From positions 585,001 through 649,000 of the forward strand of contig NZ_CP083455.1 in assembly GCF_020229735.1 (NCBI RefSeq): a stretch of DNA of 64,000 nucleotides, in the 5' to 3' direction. This document shows positions 1 through 8,946 of the stretch, piece after piece. The notes below the pieces were generated by a model. That model was not told the DNA's origin, did not search any database, and saw only the letters and a list, made by a program, of their open reading frames with translations. Position 1 is the stretch's first letter. Every line of letters begins with the position of its first letter. The DNA is from Deinococcus taeanensis (GTDB lineage Bacteria; Deinococcota; Deinococci; Deinococcales; Deinococcaceae). Both the position numbers and the translations under genes were made by a program.

Positions 1-1462
1 ACGCGCCTACCCGGTCGTCACACCCCAGGGCGTCACCATTGCAGCCGCCTACGACGACACCGTGTACGCCCTCGATCCTGCCGGGAAACTCCTGTGGAAA
101 CAGAAACTCGACGGTGACATCTTCGCCACCCCCGCCCTGAGAGCCGACGGCAGCGTCATTGTCGCCACCGCCGGCGGCACCGTGCACGCCCTGAGCAGCG
201 ACGGTAAACCCCTCTGGGCCTACAAGGTGGGCGCCCCCGTCTTCAGCAGCCCCGCCATCGGCCCGGACGGCACCATCTACTTCGGCGCGCAGAACAACCG
301 CATGCACGCCCTGACCCCCACCGGCCAGCTGAAATGGACGTACGCCGCCGGGTCCCTCATCTTCAGCTCCCCGGCCGTCGGGCCCGACGGCAGCGTGTAC
401 TTCGGCTCCAGCGACCGCCGCATTCACGCCGTCACACCCGCCGGACAACCCAAATGGACAGTCCCGACCGGCCTGTTCGTGAACGCCAGTCCCATCATCA
501 CCAGCCAGGGCCTCGTCGTGGTTGGCAGCTATGACGGCAGCGTGTACGCCGTGAACACCACCGGCGAAAGCGAATGGACCTACCGTGCAGGTGCCGGTAT
601 CGCCGCGTCTGCGGTGGAACTCAGCGACGGCACCCTCATCATCCCCGACCTGAACGGCACCGTCCACGCCATCGGCAAGGCCGGACAGGCGCTGTGGCAG
701 ATCAAGACCGGCAAGAAGATCGACACCGGACTCAGCGTCAGCGACCAGGGCGCCGCGTACTTCGTCACGGAAGGCGGAGGCCTGAACATCCTCCAGAAGC
801 AACGTCCCCTCGCCGTGGGGCCCTGGACCACCTTCCACGCCGCCCCAAACCCTGTGGGCCGTGTTCCCACCAGCGTGGACATCCAGACCCAGACGCAGGC
901 CCGCCGGGCCGCCGCCACCGCCGTTATCGCCACCCTCAAACCTGCCACGCCCACCACCACTGCCCCCGCCCAGCCCACCCGGCCGGCCCCGGCTCCCGTC
1001 CCCGCCGGGCAGACCCCGCCGGCGTCAGCCACCGGCACCCCGCCGGCCACCACCGCCCCTCAACCCCCACAGCCTGCACCCGCGCCGCAGCCTGCCCAGA
1101 CACCCGCGCAAGCCGCGCAGGCCGCCGCGCGCAACGTCCGTACGGCCGACGGGCAGGTTTTCCTTCCCCTCAACGACCTCGCCACCGCCCTGCGTCTCGA
1201 CGTGCGCAACGTCACTGCCCGGACGGCCACCATTCGCCTGAACAGTCAGCTGATTCCCCTGACCGTCCGCAGCTTCGACCGGACGGCGTATGTGCCTCTC
1301 GCCGCGCTCAGCGCCCTGCCCGGCGCCACCGCGCGCCTGACGAGCACCCCTGCACGCGCCGTGACCCTCAGCGTGAACGGTCAGACAATCACGCTGCCCG
1401 TGAACCTCGTGCCGCTTCTGCCCCTGCGCAGCCCGGAGTACATGGGCGTCCTGTCCCAGTAA
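1..1462 (+). CDS. PQQ-like beta-propeller repeat protein with C-terminal stalk domain (5' partial)
   Basis: The reading frame is open from the first bases of the window, so the start lies upstream. About the first 260 visible residues are repeats of roughly 40 residues built on a pattern like 'GxVYAxxxxGxxxW', each closing with a Trp, as in PQQ/quinoprotein-like beta-propellers. A Pro/Ala/Thr-rich linker of about 100 residues follows. The last ~110 residues, with 'FLPLNDLATAL' and 'AYVPLAALSAL', resemble the copper-amine-oxidase N-terminal 'stalk' domain found in surface proteins. No quinone-ligand or enzyme active site is evident, so a structural or sensory role at the cell envelope is more likely than a dehydrogenase. 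The missing N-terminus should carry a signal peptide. Confidence 0.8.
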   Translation, partial: RAYPVVTPQGVTIAAAYDDTVYALDPAGKLLWKQKLDGDIFATPALRADGSVIVATAGGTVHALSSDGKPLWAYKVGAPVFSSPAIGPDGTIYFGAQNNRMHALTPTGQLKWTYAAGSLIFSSPAVGPDGSVYFGSSDRRIHAVTPAGQPKWTVPTGLFVNASPIITSQGLVVVGSYDGSVYAVNTTGESEWTYRAGAGIAASAVELSDGTLIIPDLNGTVHAIGKAGQALWQIKTGKKIDTGLSVSDQGAAYFVTEGGGLNILQKQRPLAVGPWTTFHAAPNPVGRVPTSVDIQTQTQARRAAATAVIATLKPATPTTTAPAQPTRPAPAPVPAGQTPPASATGTPPATTAPQPPQPAPAPQPAQTPAQAAQAAARNVRTADGQVFLPLNDLATALRLDVRNVTARTATIRLNSQLIPLTVRSFDRTAYVPLAALSALPGATARLTSTPARAVTLSVNGQTITLPVNLVPLLPLRSPEYMGVLSQ

Positions 1463-2236
1463 GACAGGCACGCCCGCCACGGCCCGCCTGTCCACGCGCC
1501 CGCTCGGCAGGGCTGCAGGGCGCTCCATGGGTCAGGCCAGGGACGGGCGCTGAGCGGCGCACCAGCGCGGAGACGACTCAGCTGCCCACCTGATCCGGAC
1601 GACCGCGTGAATCAGCTGAGCCGTGGCCCGCAGGACCACGCCCCGCTTCAGGCAGCACAGACCATTGAGCCTGACGGCCCGATCACGAAGGAGCTGAACC
1701 CTTGACGGTTCCAGAGGTGGGAATGGCGAGTCCCGTTGCGCGGCCGGGCACCGCAGGTCACGGACGAGGCGGCCAGCCTCTCAAGGTCCGGCAGGATCTC
1801 CCGGCCGTTCCCGCGTGGGGCCTGTGCGCTCAAGCCGTTTCAGGTGCGGCCTGCAGGCCAGCTTCACCTGTTCAGTCACCGGCCCGGTCCGGGGCGCAAC
1901 TCGATCCGGGCGTCGTCGCAGGCCTGTTTCGGGGTCCGTGCGGATCGAGTCGCGTCTGGACGTGACTGGCAGTACCCTCACCACACCCCGCGGGCACACG
2001 CATGACCGGCACAGGCCCCGGTCAGCGGGGCGCGGAGCCCACGTGGAGTCACTCACGCCCGAGCCCGGCCTGCTGGTCGCGGAGGTGTCACGCGCCCCGG
2101 ACCGAACAGCTCTGCTGACGGCAGTCCCATTCCGCCGCAGGGACCGTTGCCTGCCGGAGCGTGAGGCCGCGCGCCCCTGCCCTGATGGGAGTGCCGCCTG
2201 CCTCGCTTCGCGCTGTGTGAACGCAAGGACCGGCAT
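1463..2236. other. Gene-poor stretch
   Basis: Only GC-driven open frames are present, none with a convincing start, domain or codon pattern. A weak inverted repeat (GACAGGC/GCCTGTC, 1463-1492) just after the beta-propeller stop could act as a terminator. I see no RNA gene or mobile element here. Confidence 0.5.
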
Positions 2237-2263
2237 GAAAAGAGCCCGCTGTGCAGGCGGGCT
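2237..2263 (-). terminator. Intrinsic terminator of tRNA-Ala
   Basis: Read on the minus strand, AGCCCGC and GCGGGCT form a 7-bp stem with a 7-nt loop, followed by CTTTTC. It lies 5 nt after the tRNA. Confidence 0.8.
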
Positions 2264-2268
2264 GTTGG

Positions 2269-2347
<79 letters not shown>

Positions 2348-2358
2348 AGGCGAGAGGG

Positions 2359-2387
2359 AATGTATCACGCACCTGCCAGGCGTGCAA
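2359..2387 (-). promoter_or_regulatory. Promoter of tRNA-Ala
   Basis: On the minus strand, TTGCAC and TACATT are separated by exactly 17 nt and lie just upstream of the tRNA. Confidence 0.7.
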
Positions 2388-2456
2388 GGGGCGCGGGGGG
2401 TGGCCGGGCGGTCAGGTGGCATGGACACCGTCACCTTATGGGGGTGCGTCAGGCCT

Positions 2457-2462
2457 TACACT
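2457..2462 (+). promoter_or_regulatory. -10 box for leaderless guaB
   Basis: TACACT ends 7 nt before the ATG at 2470. This spacing places the transcript start at or next to the start codon. Confidence 0.7.
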
Positions 2463-2469
2463 CGCGGGC

Positions 2470-3969
2470 ATGAGTGCGCCCGCCACACCCGCCCCCGCTG
2501 AAGCGCAGCAGGACCGTTTTGCCTACAAGTTCGGCCAGGAGGGCATCACCTTCGATGACGTGCTGCTGCAGCCGCGGCACTCCCACGTGCTGCCGCACGA
2601 GGTGAACCTGGGAGCGCAGCTGACCCGCCGGGTCCGCCTGAACATTCCGTTCGTGTCCGCCGCGATGGACACCGTCACGGAAACGAACATGGCTGTCGCC
2701 ATGGCCCGCGAGGGCGGCATTGGCGTGGTGCACAAGAACATGCCCGTGGACGCCCAGGCGGAAATGGTGCGCAAGGTCAAGCGCAGCGAGAGCGGCATGA
2801 TCGTCGACCCGATCACCCTGCCGCCCCACGCCACCGTGGGCGACGCGGACCGCCTGATGGGCGAGTACCGGATCAGCGGCGTCCCCATCACCGACCCGAA
2901 CGGGCGGCTGCTGGGCATCATCACGAACCGTGACATGCGGTTCGTGGAGGACCTGAGCACCCCGATCCGTGAGGTGATGACGAGCGAGAACCTCGTGACG
3001 GTCCCCGTGGGCACGACGCTGGAAGAGGCCCAGGAAATCTTCAAACGGCACCGCATCGAGAAGCTGCTCGTCGTGGAGAACGAACTGCTGCGCGGCCTGA
3101 TCACCATCAAGGACCTCACGAAACGCGTCAAGTACCCGCGCGCCGCCAAGGACAGCATGGGGCGGCTGCGCGTCGCCGCTGCCATCGGCGTGGGTGCAGA
3201 CCTGATGGACCGCGCCGGCGCGCTTGTTCAGGCGGGTGTGGACGTGCTGGTGCTCGACAGCGCACACGGGCACAGCCAGGGCATCCTGAACGCCCTGGCC
3301 CGCGTGAAGGAGCACTTTGACGTGGATGTCATCGCCGGAAACGTCGCGACCCGCGCCGGCGCCCGGGATCTGATCCTGGCCGGCGCCGACGCCGTGAAGG
3401 TCGGTATCGGCCCGGGCAGCATCTGCACGACGCGCGTCGTGACGGGCGTGGGCGTGCCGCAGATCACTGCGATCTTCGAAGCGAGCGACGCCGCTCTCGA
3501 GGCGGGCATTCCCATCATTGCAGACGGCGGGATCAAGCAGACAGGCGACGTGCCCAAGGCCATCGCGGCCGGCGCGAACGTTGTCATGATGGGCAGCATG
3601 CTCGCCGGCACGGACGAGGCACCCGGCGAGTCCATCCTGCGCGACGGCCGCCGCTACAAGAGTTACCGCGGCATGGGCTCCCTGGGCGCCATGGACCAGG
3701 GCAGCGCCGACCGGTACTTCCAGAGCGGCAGCCGCAAGTTCGTGCCTGAAGGGATCGAGGGCATCGTGGCCTACAAGGGCACGGCCGGGGAGGTCATCTA
3801 CCAGTTCGTGGGTGGCCTGCGCAGCTCCATGGGGTACTGCGGCGCGCCGGACCTGCAGACGCTGCGGGACACCGCGCAGTTCGTGCGGATCACCGGGGCG
3901 AGCCTCGTGGAAAGTCACCCGCACGGCGTGACGATCACCAAGGAAGCCCCGAACTACGGTGGCCGCTGA
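2470..3969 (+). CDS. guaB: IMP dehydrogenase
   Basis: Converts IMP to XMP with NAD+, the first committed step of GTP synthesis, in the cytosol. The protein is 499 residues, the usual length. It shows the N-terminal '[10 protein letters not shown]' signature, two CBS domains inserted at roughly residues 100-220 ('[12 protein letters not shown]', '[11 protein letters not shown]'), and the catalytic loop '[11 protein letters not shown]' whose Cys forms the covalent thioimidate. The flap segment '[10 protein letters not shown]' is present. I chose the ATG at 2470 over an in-frame upstream ATG at 2416 because TACACT lies 7 nt before it and family homology begins shortly after. Confidence 0.97.
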   Translation: MSAPATPAPAEAQQDRFAYKFGQEGITFDDVLLQPRHSHVLPHEVNLGAQLTRRVRLNIPFVSAAMDTVTETNMAVAMAREGGIGVVHKNMPVDAQAEMVRKVKRSESGMIVDPITLPPHATVGDADRLMGEYRISGVPITDPNGRLLGIITNRDMRFVEDLSTPIREVMTSENLVTVPVGTTLEEAQEIFKRHRIEKLLVVENELLRGLITIKDLTKRVKYPRAAKDSMGRLRVAAAIGVGADLMDRAGALVQAGVDVLVLDSAHGHSQGILNALARVKEHFDVDVIAGNVATRAGARDLILAGADAVKVGIGPGSICTTRVVTGVGVPQITAIFEASDAALEAGIPIIADGGIKQTGDVPKAIAAGANVVMMGSMLAGTDEAPGESILRDGRRYKSYRGMGSLGAMDQGSADRYFQSGSRKFVPEGIEGIVAYKGTAGEVIYQFVGGLRSSMGYCGAPDLQTLRDTAQFVRITGASLVESHPHGVTITKEAPNYGGR

Positions 3970-4031
3970 AAACCAGGTCGACGGGCAGTACACCGCGTTC
4001 CCATGCACAGCAAGACGTCATGCGGCGGGCG

Positions 4032-4037
4032 TACCCT
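4032..4037 (+). promoter_or_regulatory. -10 box for leaderless hemolysin-III gene
   Basis: TACCCT ends 6 nt before the ATG at 4044. Confidence 0.65.
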
Positions 4038-4043
4038 GAAGGC

Positions 4044-4688
4044 ATGAAGCGCCTGCTGACCTCGCCGCGCGAACCTGTGAACGCCCTGACCCACTGGGGC
4101 GGCGCACTGGCCGCGCTGGTGGTTCTGGGGCCGCTGCTGTCCTGGGCGCACGCGCGCGGACTTCCCCTGTGGCCGTTCGTCGTGTTCAGCGTGAGCATGA
4201 TCGTTCTGTACACCGCCAGCGCCAGTTACCACTCGTTCCAGCCGGGCGAACGGGGTCTGCTGTGGCTGCGCAAACTGGACCACGCGGGCATCTTCCTGCT
4301 GATTGCCGGCAGTTACACGCCCGTCGCGTACTTCGGTCTGGAAGGCGTATGGCGCAATGTGGTCCTGGGGCTCGTGTGGGGCATCGCCCTGAGCGGCATC
4401 AGCCTGAAGCTCGTCACTATGCGCCTGCCACGCTGGGTCAGCACCGCGCTGTACCTGGGTATGGGGTGGCTGGCCCTGCTGTTCATGCCGAAATTCATTC
4501 ACACACTCAGCGCCGGCGCGCTGTTCTGGCTGGCAGCGGGCGGGGTGCTGTATTCCATCGGGGCCGTCATCTACGCCACGAAACGCTGGAATCCGCGGCC
4601 CGGCGTGTTCGGCTTTCATGAGATCTGGCATCTGTTCGTGCTGGGCGGCACCGCCGCGCACATCGTCATGATGTTCCACCTGCGCTGA
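4044..4688 (+). CDS. Hemolysin III family (PAQR-like) membrane protein
   Basis: A 214-residue polytopic membrane protein of the HlyIII/PAQR family, typically seven helices. Diagnostic features are '[13 protein letters not shown]' near the N-terminus, 'YTASASYHS', '[19 protein letters not shown]' and the C-terminal '[16 protein letters not shown]'. The conserved His and Asp residues in these motifs are those that bind zinc in PAQR proteins. The bacterial function is not settled; hemolysis was reported for one Bacillus member. The start at 4044 follows a leaderless -10 box. The gene converges on the M50 protease gene across a strong hairpin. Confidence 0.92.
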   Translation: MKRLLTSPREPVNALTHWGGALAALVVLGPLLSWAHARGLPLWPFVVFSVSMIVLYTASASYHSFQPGERGLLWLRKLDHAGIFLLIAGSYTPVAYFGLEGVWRNVVLGLVWGIALSGISLKLVTMRLPRWVSTALYLGMGWLALLFMPKFIHTLSAGALFWLAAGGVLYSIGAVIYATKRWNPRPGVFGFHEIWHLFVLGGTAAHIVMMFHLR

Positions 4689-4766
4689 GGCCCGAAGGCC
4701 TCAGGCGGGAGGGGCGAAGCTGACCTTGCCACTCAGAAAGGCCCCGGGACACCACTGATAGACCAG

Positions 4767-4800
4767 GCGGGCCGGAAGGAACATATCCCTTCCGGCCCGC
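4767..4800. terminator. Bidirectional hairpin between convergent genes
   Basis: A perfect 13-bp stem (GCGGGCCGGAAGG / CCTTCCGGCCCGC) with an 8-nt loop lies between two converging genes. There is no T-tract on either side. Confidence 0.65.
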
Positions 4801-4810
4801 TGCGTGTGCC

Positions 4811-5422
4811 TCAGGCGCCGATGGCCCCGAACACCCACCCCCGCACTGCGCTGATCAGCGTGCCAATCTGCCCGCCGAACAGATAGATGAACACCATCAC
4901 GATCACGAAACTGAACGGCTGCGCCTCGAACTGCGCGAGGCTGCGCCCCAGCGAAGGCACCAGCGCCCCCAGGATCCGGCTGCCGTCCAGCAGCGGAATG
5001 GGAATCAGGTTGAACACGGCCAGCACCACATTGATGCTCAGCACCGTCATCAGGATCGTGCCCATCAGGCCCCCGGACCCCGCGAACTTCAGGATGACCG
5101 CACACACCAGCGCGATCAGCAGGTTGCTGATCGGCCCGGCCGCCGCCGTCCACATCGTGCCCCAGCGGCCCAGGTTGTTCGGGTTGATGGGCACCGGCCG
5201 CGCGAACCCGAACCCCACCAGCAGCAGCAGCAGCGTCCCGAACGGATCCAGGTGCCTGACCGGGTTGAGCGTCACACGGCCGTACCGGCGGGGGGTGGGG
5301 TCACCCAGCCGGTCCGCCGTCCACGCGTGCGCGAACTCATGAAAGGCCAGCGACAACACCAGCGCCGCCGCAATAATCACGAACGCCAGCGGATCGCTGG
5401 TCAGCAGAGAGAGGAGACCCAT
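4811..5422 (-). CDS. Site-2 protease family (M50) intramembrane metalloprotease
   Basis: A 203-residue membrane protein with the zinc-protease motif HEFAH at residues 28-32 inside the first long hydrophobic segment, and the second-site motif '[10 protein letters not shown]' around residues 53-62 that supplies the third metal ligand. It lacks a PDZ domain, so it belongs to the compact group of M50 peptidases. Substrates are not predictable. The gene lies 11 nt downstream of the nucleotidyltransferase gene but has its own -10 box overlapping that gene's stop codon, so it can be transcribed alone. Confidence 0.92.
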   Translation of the reverse strand: MGLLSLLTSDPLAFVIIAAALVLSLAFHEFAHAWTADRLGDPTPRRYGRVTLNPVRHLDPFGTLLLLLVGFGFARPVPINPNNLGRWGTMWTAAAGPISNLLIALVCAVILKFAGSGGLMGTILMTVLSINVVLAVFNLIPIPLLDGSRILGALVPSLGRSLAQFEAQPFSFVIVMVFIYLFGGQIGTLISAVRGWVFGAIGA

Positions 5423-5430
5423 ACCCCGGC

Positions 5431-5436
5431 ATTCTA
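5431..5436 (-). promoter_or_regulatory. -10 box for M50 protease, overlapping upstream stop codon
   Basis: TAGAAT on the minus strand ends 8 nt before the ATG. Its first three bases are the TAG stop codon of the preceding nucleotidyltransferase gene. Confidence 0.6.
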
Positions 5437-6552
5437 GGGGGTCTCGTCCGGGCCTTTGGTCGCCAGGAATGCCTTCAGCGCCTGACGCTCCTCTTCAGAA
5501 CTGCGCACCTGACCAGCCCGGCGCAACTGCGAAAGGTGCCCCAGCGCGTCCCCGACGGCCCGTCCGGGGAGAACGCCCAGCGCCAGCACGTCCTTTCCCG
5601 TCAGGGGGGTGTACGTGTCCGGGCGCAGCAGGACCCGCAGTTCCCGTTCCGGACTGCCCTCCGGAAAGAAGGTGTCCGAGCGCGCGCGGGTGAGCAGCGC
5701 ACCCGGTTTCTCCCCCAGGTTCAGACGCTCCGCGAGTGCGGCCGGGTCCGGCGCGGCGTGCAGCAGCGCCGCCGTGTACGCCGTGACGGGAATGACCGCG
5801 CCCGCGTCCCGGCGCCGGTCCAGGGCGTCCAGCAGCCCTGTACCTGGCAGCAGCGCTCCCGCCCCCCACGCGCGCAACTGCGCCGCCGCCAGCCCCGGAC
5901 GCGGCTCATGCAGCAGGAGGCGCACCTCCGCCCACAGGCGCGGCGTTCGTTCCGCCATGTCCAGCGCGTCCGGCACCTGCGCCAGCAGCGCCCGGTCCGC
6001 CCGCAGCTTCAGCCGCGCCGCCAGCCGCGCCCCCCGCACCAGCCGGCTGGCATCCTCCCGGAACGACGCTGCGTGCAGGGGCCGCAGCACCCGCGCGCGC
6101 AGATCATCCAGGCCGCCCGTCACGTCGACCAGCCGCACCGTCCCGGCAGGGGAGACCCGCAGCGCCAGCGCGTTCAGCGAGAAGTCCCGCCGCCGCAGGT
6201 CGTCGGCCAGCGTGCCCGGCAACGGAACAGGATTCCCGCCCGGCACCGGATACACTTCACGGCGCGCCCGCACCAGATCCACCGCCCGCCCGTCCGGCAG
6301 GGTCAGCGTGGCATTCCCGAACGCCGGGTGAAACACGAACGGCAGCCCGGTCGCGCGCGCCAGGGCCTCCACATCCGCCTCCGGCACGACCACGTCCAGA
6401 TCCAGCGGCGTTCCGCCCAGCAGCGCGTCCCGCACCGCTCCACCCACCAGCGCCACGCCCCCCGGAGCGGCCAGCGCGGCCAGCTCAGCCAGCCACGCAC
6501 GGTCCGGCGGACTCAGCTGCGCCCACGCGTCCTCCCCGCTTCCCGCCGTCAC
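5434..6552 (-). CDS. CCA tRNA nucleotidyltransferase / poly(A) polymerase family protein
   Basis: A class II nucleotidyltransferase of 372 residues that should add nucleotides to RNA 3' ends. The head domain shows '[12 protein letters not shown]' and the metal-binding 'DLDVVV' (Asp51, Asp53), then '[11 protein letters not shown]' and '[16 protein letters not shown]', the RNA-binding and nucleotide-selection motifs. Whether it adds A, CC or CCA cannot be decided from sequence; some bacteria split these activities between two enzymes. The tRNAs in this window encode their own CCA, so repair is a likely role. The GTG start overlaps the TGA of the upstream protease gene, so the two are translationally coupled. 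Confidence 0.9.
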   Translation of the reverse strand: MTAGSGEDAWAQLSPPDRAWLAELAALAAPGGVALVGGAVRDALLGGTPLDLDVVVPEADVEALARATGLPFVFHPAFGNATLTLPDGRAVDLVRARREVYPVPGGNPVPLPGTLADDLRRRDFSLNALALRVSPAGTVRLVDVTGGLDDLRARVLRPLHAASFREDASRLVRGARLAARLKLRADRALLAQVPDALDMAERTPRLWAEVRLLLHEPRPGLAAAQLRAWGAGALLPGTGLLDALDRRRDAGAVIPVTAYTAALLHAAPDPAALAERLNLGEKPGALLTRARSDTFFPEGSPERELRVLLRPDTYTPLTGKDVLALGVLPGRAVGDALGHLSQLRRAGQVRSSEEERQALKAFLATKGPDETP

Positions 6553-7826
6553 GACCCCGTACGCACCGTAAAGGACGACGCGTCCAGGGTCACCCGCACT
6601 TCTCGGGACTCACCCGCCCGCACGACCGTCAGCGTGATCACGTCCCCCTCCTTCCTGTCGATCAGCGCCGCCTGCAGATCCTCCAGCGCGTCCACCGGCT
6701 CACCCCCGGCGCGCGTGATCACGTCCCCACCCAGCAGAATCAACCCACCGCGGAACGACTGCCGTTCCGTCCCGGCCTTCAGGCCCGCCCGGTCTGCCGG
6801 ACTGCCCGGCGCCACCTGCCCCACCACCAGCCCCTGCTCCGGCAGACCCAGCTGCCGTTTCCCGGCGCTGGACAGCACACTCAACCCCACCGGCAGCAAC
6901 CCCTGCCGGCTCTGCACCGCCAGCCCCGCCCGCACCCCGATGTCCGGCGCGGACACCTCCCCGCCCGCCGCGGCCAGCAGGCGCGGCAGCAGGTTGCGCG
7001 CCGTGTTGATCGGAATGGCGAACCCCACCCCCGCACTCTGCCCCACCCCCGTCGCCTGACCACTGGGCGAGTAGATCTGCGTGTTGATCCCAATGACGCG
7101 CCCCCCACTGTCCAGCAGTGGCCCACCACTATTCCCCGGATTGATCGCCGCGTCCGTCTGAATGGCCTTCTGCGTGATGCCCTGCCCCCCCACGCCGCCA
7201 AACCCGATCGGAATCTGCCGGGCCGTGCTGCTCACGATGCCTTCCGTCACACTGAAATCCAGCCCGAACGGCGCGCCCATCGCAATGGCCTTCTGCCCCA
7301 CCTTCAACGTGTCACTGTTCCCCAGCGGAATCGGCCGGATCAACGATGTCTTCAGACCCGGCGCGCGGATCAGGGCCAGATCGTACTGCGGCGCCAGCCC
7401 AATCACCTCGGCCGGCACGCTCGCCTCCTGCCCCATCACCCGCACCGTGATCTTCTGCGCCGCGCCGTCACCAGACTCCCCGGCCACCACGTGGTAATTC
7501 GTGAGGATGTCCCCCGCGTCATTCACGAAAAAGCCGCTCCCCACGCCCTGCTGCACCTGCTCCTCCGCCCCGCCGAACATCATCGCGAACGGATCCTGCG
7601 GCACCACCGCCTCCGTACTGATGAACACCAGCCCCGGCTCGAAACGCCCCACCACGTCAATGGTGTTCTGCTCGTTCTGCAGCCTCGCCCCCGCCTCAGA
7701 CAGCGGCGCCCCGGTCACCGGCGCGGCCGGCTGCGCTGCCCCAAACGGCACCTGGTCCCGCAGCAACGTCGCGCCCAGTCCCAAGCCCACCAGCACCAGC
7801 AGCACCCCCACACCCTGACCCCTCAT
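6549..7826 (-). CDS. Trypsin-like serine protease with PDZ domain (DegP/HtrA, S1C)
   Basis: An envelope protease of 425 residues. It begins with an uncleaved-anchor-like hydrophobic segment (residues 5-20). The catalytic triad is His112 ('TNYHVV'), Asp149 ('YDLAL') and Ser233 ('NPGNSGGPL'). A single PDZ domain occupies about residues 335-420. DegS/HtrA-type proteases of this layout degrade or process misfolded envelope proteins. I chose the ATG at 7826 rather than an upstream in-frame start because GATAAT lies 7 nt before it and the membrane anchor begins there. The next gene overlaps it by 4 nt. Confidence 0.92.
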   Translation of the reverse strand: MRGQGVGVLLVLVGLGLGATLLRDQVPFGAAQPAAPVTGAPLSEAGARLQNEQNTIDVVGRFEPGLVFISTEAVVPQDPFAMMFGGAEEQVQQGVGSGFFVNDAGDILTNYHVVAGESGDGAAQKITVRVMGQEASVPAEVIGLAPQYDLALIRAPGLKTSLIRPIPLGNSDTLKVGQKAIAMGAPFGLDFSVTEGIVSSTARQIPIGFGGVGGQGITQKAIQTDAAINPGNSGGPLLDSGGRVIGINTQIYSPSGQATGVGQSAGVGFAIPINTARNLLPRLLAAAGGEVSAPDIGVRAGLAVQSRQGLLPVGLSVLSSAGKRQLGLPEQGLVVGQVAPGSPADRAGLKAGTERQSFRGGLILLGGDVITRAGGEPVDALEDLQAALIDRKEGDVITLTVVRAGESREVRVTLDASSFTVRTGS

Positions 7827-7833
7827 ACCGCGC

Positions 7834-7839
7834 ATTATC
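7834..7839 (-). promoter_or_regulatory. -10 box for leaderless S1C protease
   Basis: GATAAT on the minus strand ends 7 nt before the ATG at 7826. Confidence 0.65.
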
Positions 7840-7888
7840 CGCCAGCAGGCGCATGCAGGCTGAACGCCCCCTGTGCTCTGCTTCATGC

Positions 7889-8902
7889 ATGCCCGACCTG
7901 AACGCCGCCCAGCGCGACCTCCGCGAGCACCTCGGGAACTACCTCGACCGCCACCGCCAGACCGGCGTGTTCCACCTGCAACCCGGTGGCCCCGCCACCG
8001 TTCCCGCTCTCCAGGACCTCGGCCTCCCCGAACTGCACCTCGACCTCCTGCCCCGCACGCCCACCCCCGAACAACAGAGCGCCCTGCACACCCTGGGGTA
8101 CGTGCCCGCGGGGCCCCACACCTGGACGCACCCAGGCGGGTGGCACCTGATCCTGTGCGACCACGGCAGCGGCTGGCGCGCCCAGCAGGGCACCCTCCGC
8201 GACCTGCTCCTCGCGGACCCGGACGCCGCCAGCATGTACCGCGCCACGTACCAGCAGCGCGGCCGCAACGCTGCCGACACGGCACTCCAGGCTGCCGCTC
8301 TCACCCACCACGCCCACACCGTCGGCCTGGCCCCCGCGCACCACGTCGCCCGGCTGCTCACCCCCCTGAACGCCCCCTGGATGTTCGCTGCGGGTACTGC
8401 CCTCGACCTTCACCTCGGCTGTGTTGCCCGCCCTCACGATGACCTGGACGTCATCATCCCCCGCAACGCCCAGCTCCAGCTGCTCCCCCTGCTGCGAGAC
8501 TGGCGGCTCGACGTTCCCATCGACGGCACCTACCACCCCTTCACGCAGTCCATCGAGCCCCCACACCACCAGATTCATGCCCGGAACCCCGACCTGCCCG
8601 GCGTGCAGCTGCTTGACCTGCTGCTCACCGACCTGAGCCGCGACACCTGGCACTACCGACGCGACCCCCGCATCACCCTCCCCCTCGACCGTGCCCGCCG
8701 CCTCAGCCCGGAAGGCCTGCCGTACCTCACCCCGGAAGCCGTGCTCCTCTTCAAAGCCAGCACCGCGGGCCGCGACCCACGCGGCAAGGACGAAGCCGAC
8801 TTCCAGCGCGTCCGGCCAACCCTCAATGAGGACGCCCGCGCCTGGCTGCGCGACGCTCTTACCCTCGCCAGGCCCGATCACCCCTGGCTGCAAGGGTTGT
8901 AA
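7889..8902 (+). CDS. GrpB-like domain fused to a nucleotidyltransferase domain
   Basis: A 337-residue protein with two nucleotidyltransferase-fold halves. Residues ~1-135 resemble the GrpB/UPF0157 family: a central 'LHTLGYVP', 'HLILCDHGS' and a C-terminal '[15 protein letters not shown]' pattern. Residues ~155-330 resemble aminoglycoside/lincosamide nucleotidyltransferases: '[11 protein letters not shown]' followed by '[10 protein letters not shown]', whose Asp185 and Asp187 would bind metal. A role in transferring a nucleotide to a small molecule is possible, but I cannot name the substrate or claim resistance. The ATG at 7889 fits the onset of similarity. The gene diverges from the S1C protease. 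Confidence 0.75.
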   Translation: MPDLNAAQRDLREHLGNYLDRHRQTGVFHLQPGGPATVPALQDLGLPELHLDLLPRTPTPEQQSALHTLGYVPAGPHTWTHPGGWHLILCDHGSGWRAQQGTLRDLLLADPDAASMYRATYQQRGRNAADTALQAAALTHHAHTVGLAPAHHVARLLTPLNAPWMFAAGTALDLHLGCVARPHDDLDVIIPRNAQLQLLPLLRDWRLDVPIDGTYHPFTQSIEPPHHQIHARNPDLPGVQLLDLLLTDLSRDTWHYRRDPRITLPLDRARRLSPEGLPYLTPEAVLLFKASTAGRDPRGKDEADFQRVRPTLNEDARAWLRDALTLARPDHPWLQGL

Positions 8903-8905
8903 TAG

Positions 8906-8935
8906 AGAACCACCCTCACGAAGGAGGGTGGTTCT
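8906..8935. terminator. Bidirectional hairpin terminator
   Basis: A 12-bp perfect stem (AGAACCACCCTC / GAGGGTGGTTCT) with a 6-nt loop separates two converging genes. AT-rich sequence follows on the plus strand. Confidence 0.75.
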
Positions 8936-8946
8936 GAAAACGGAAA

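Noticed and set aside
6549..8285. 578-codon reading for the S1C protease
   Set aside because: The extension is antisense to the GrpB-nucleotidyltransferase gene; the membrane anchor and -10 box place the start at 7826.
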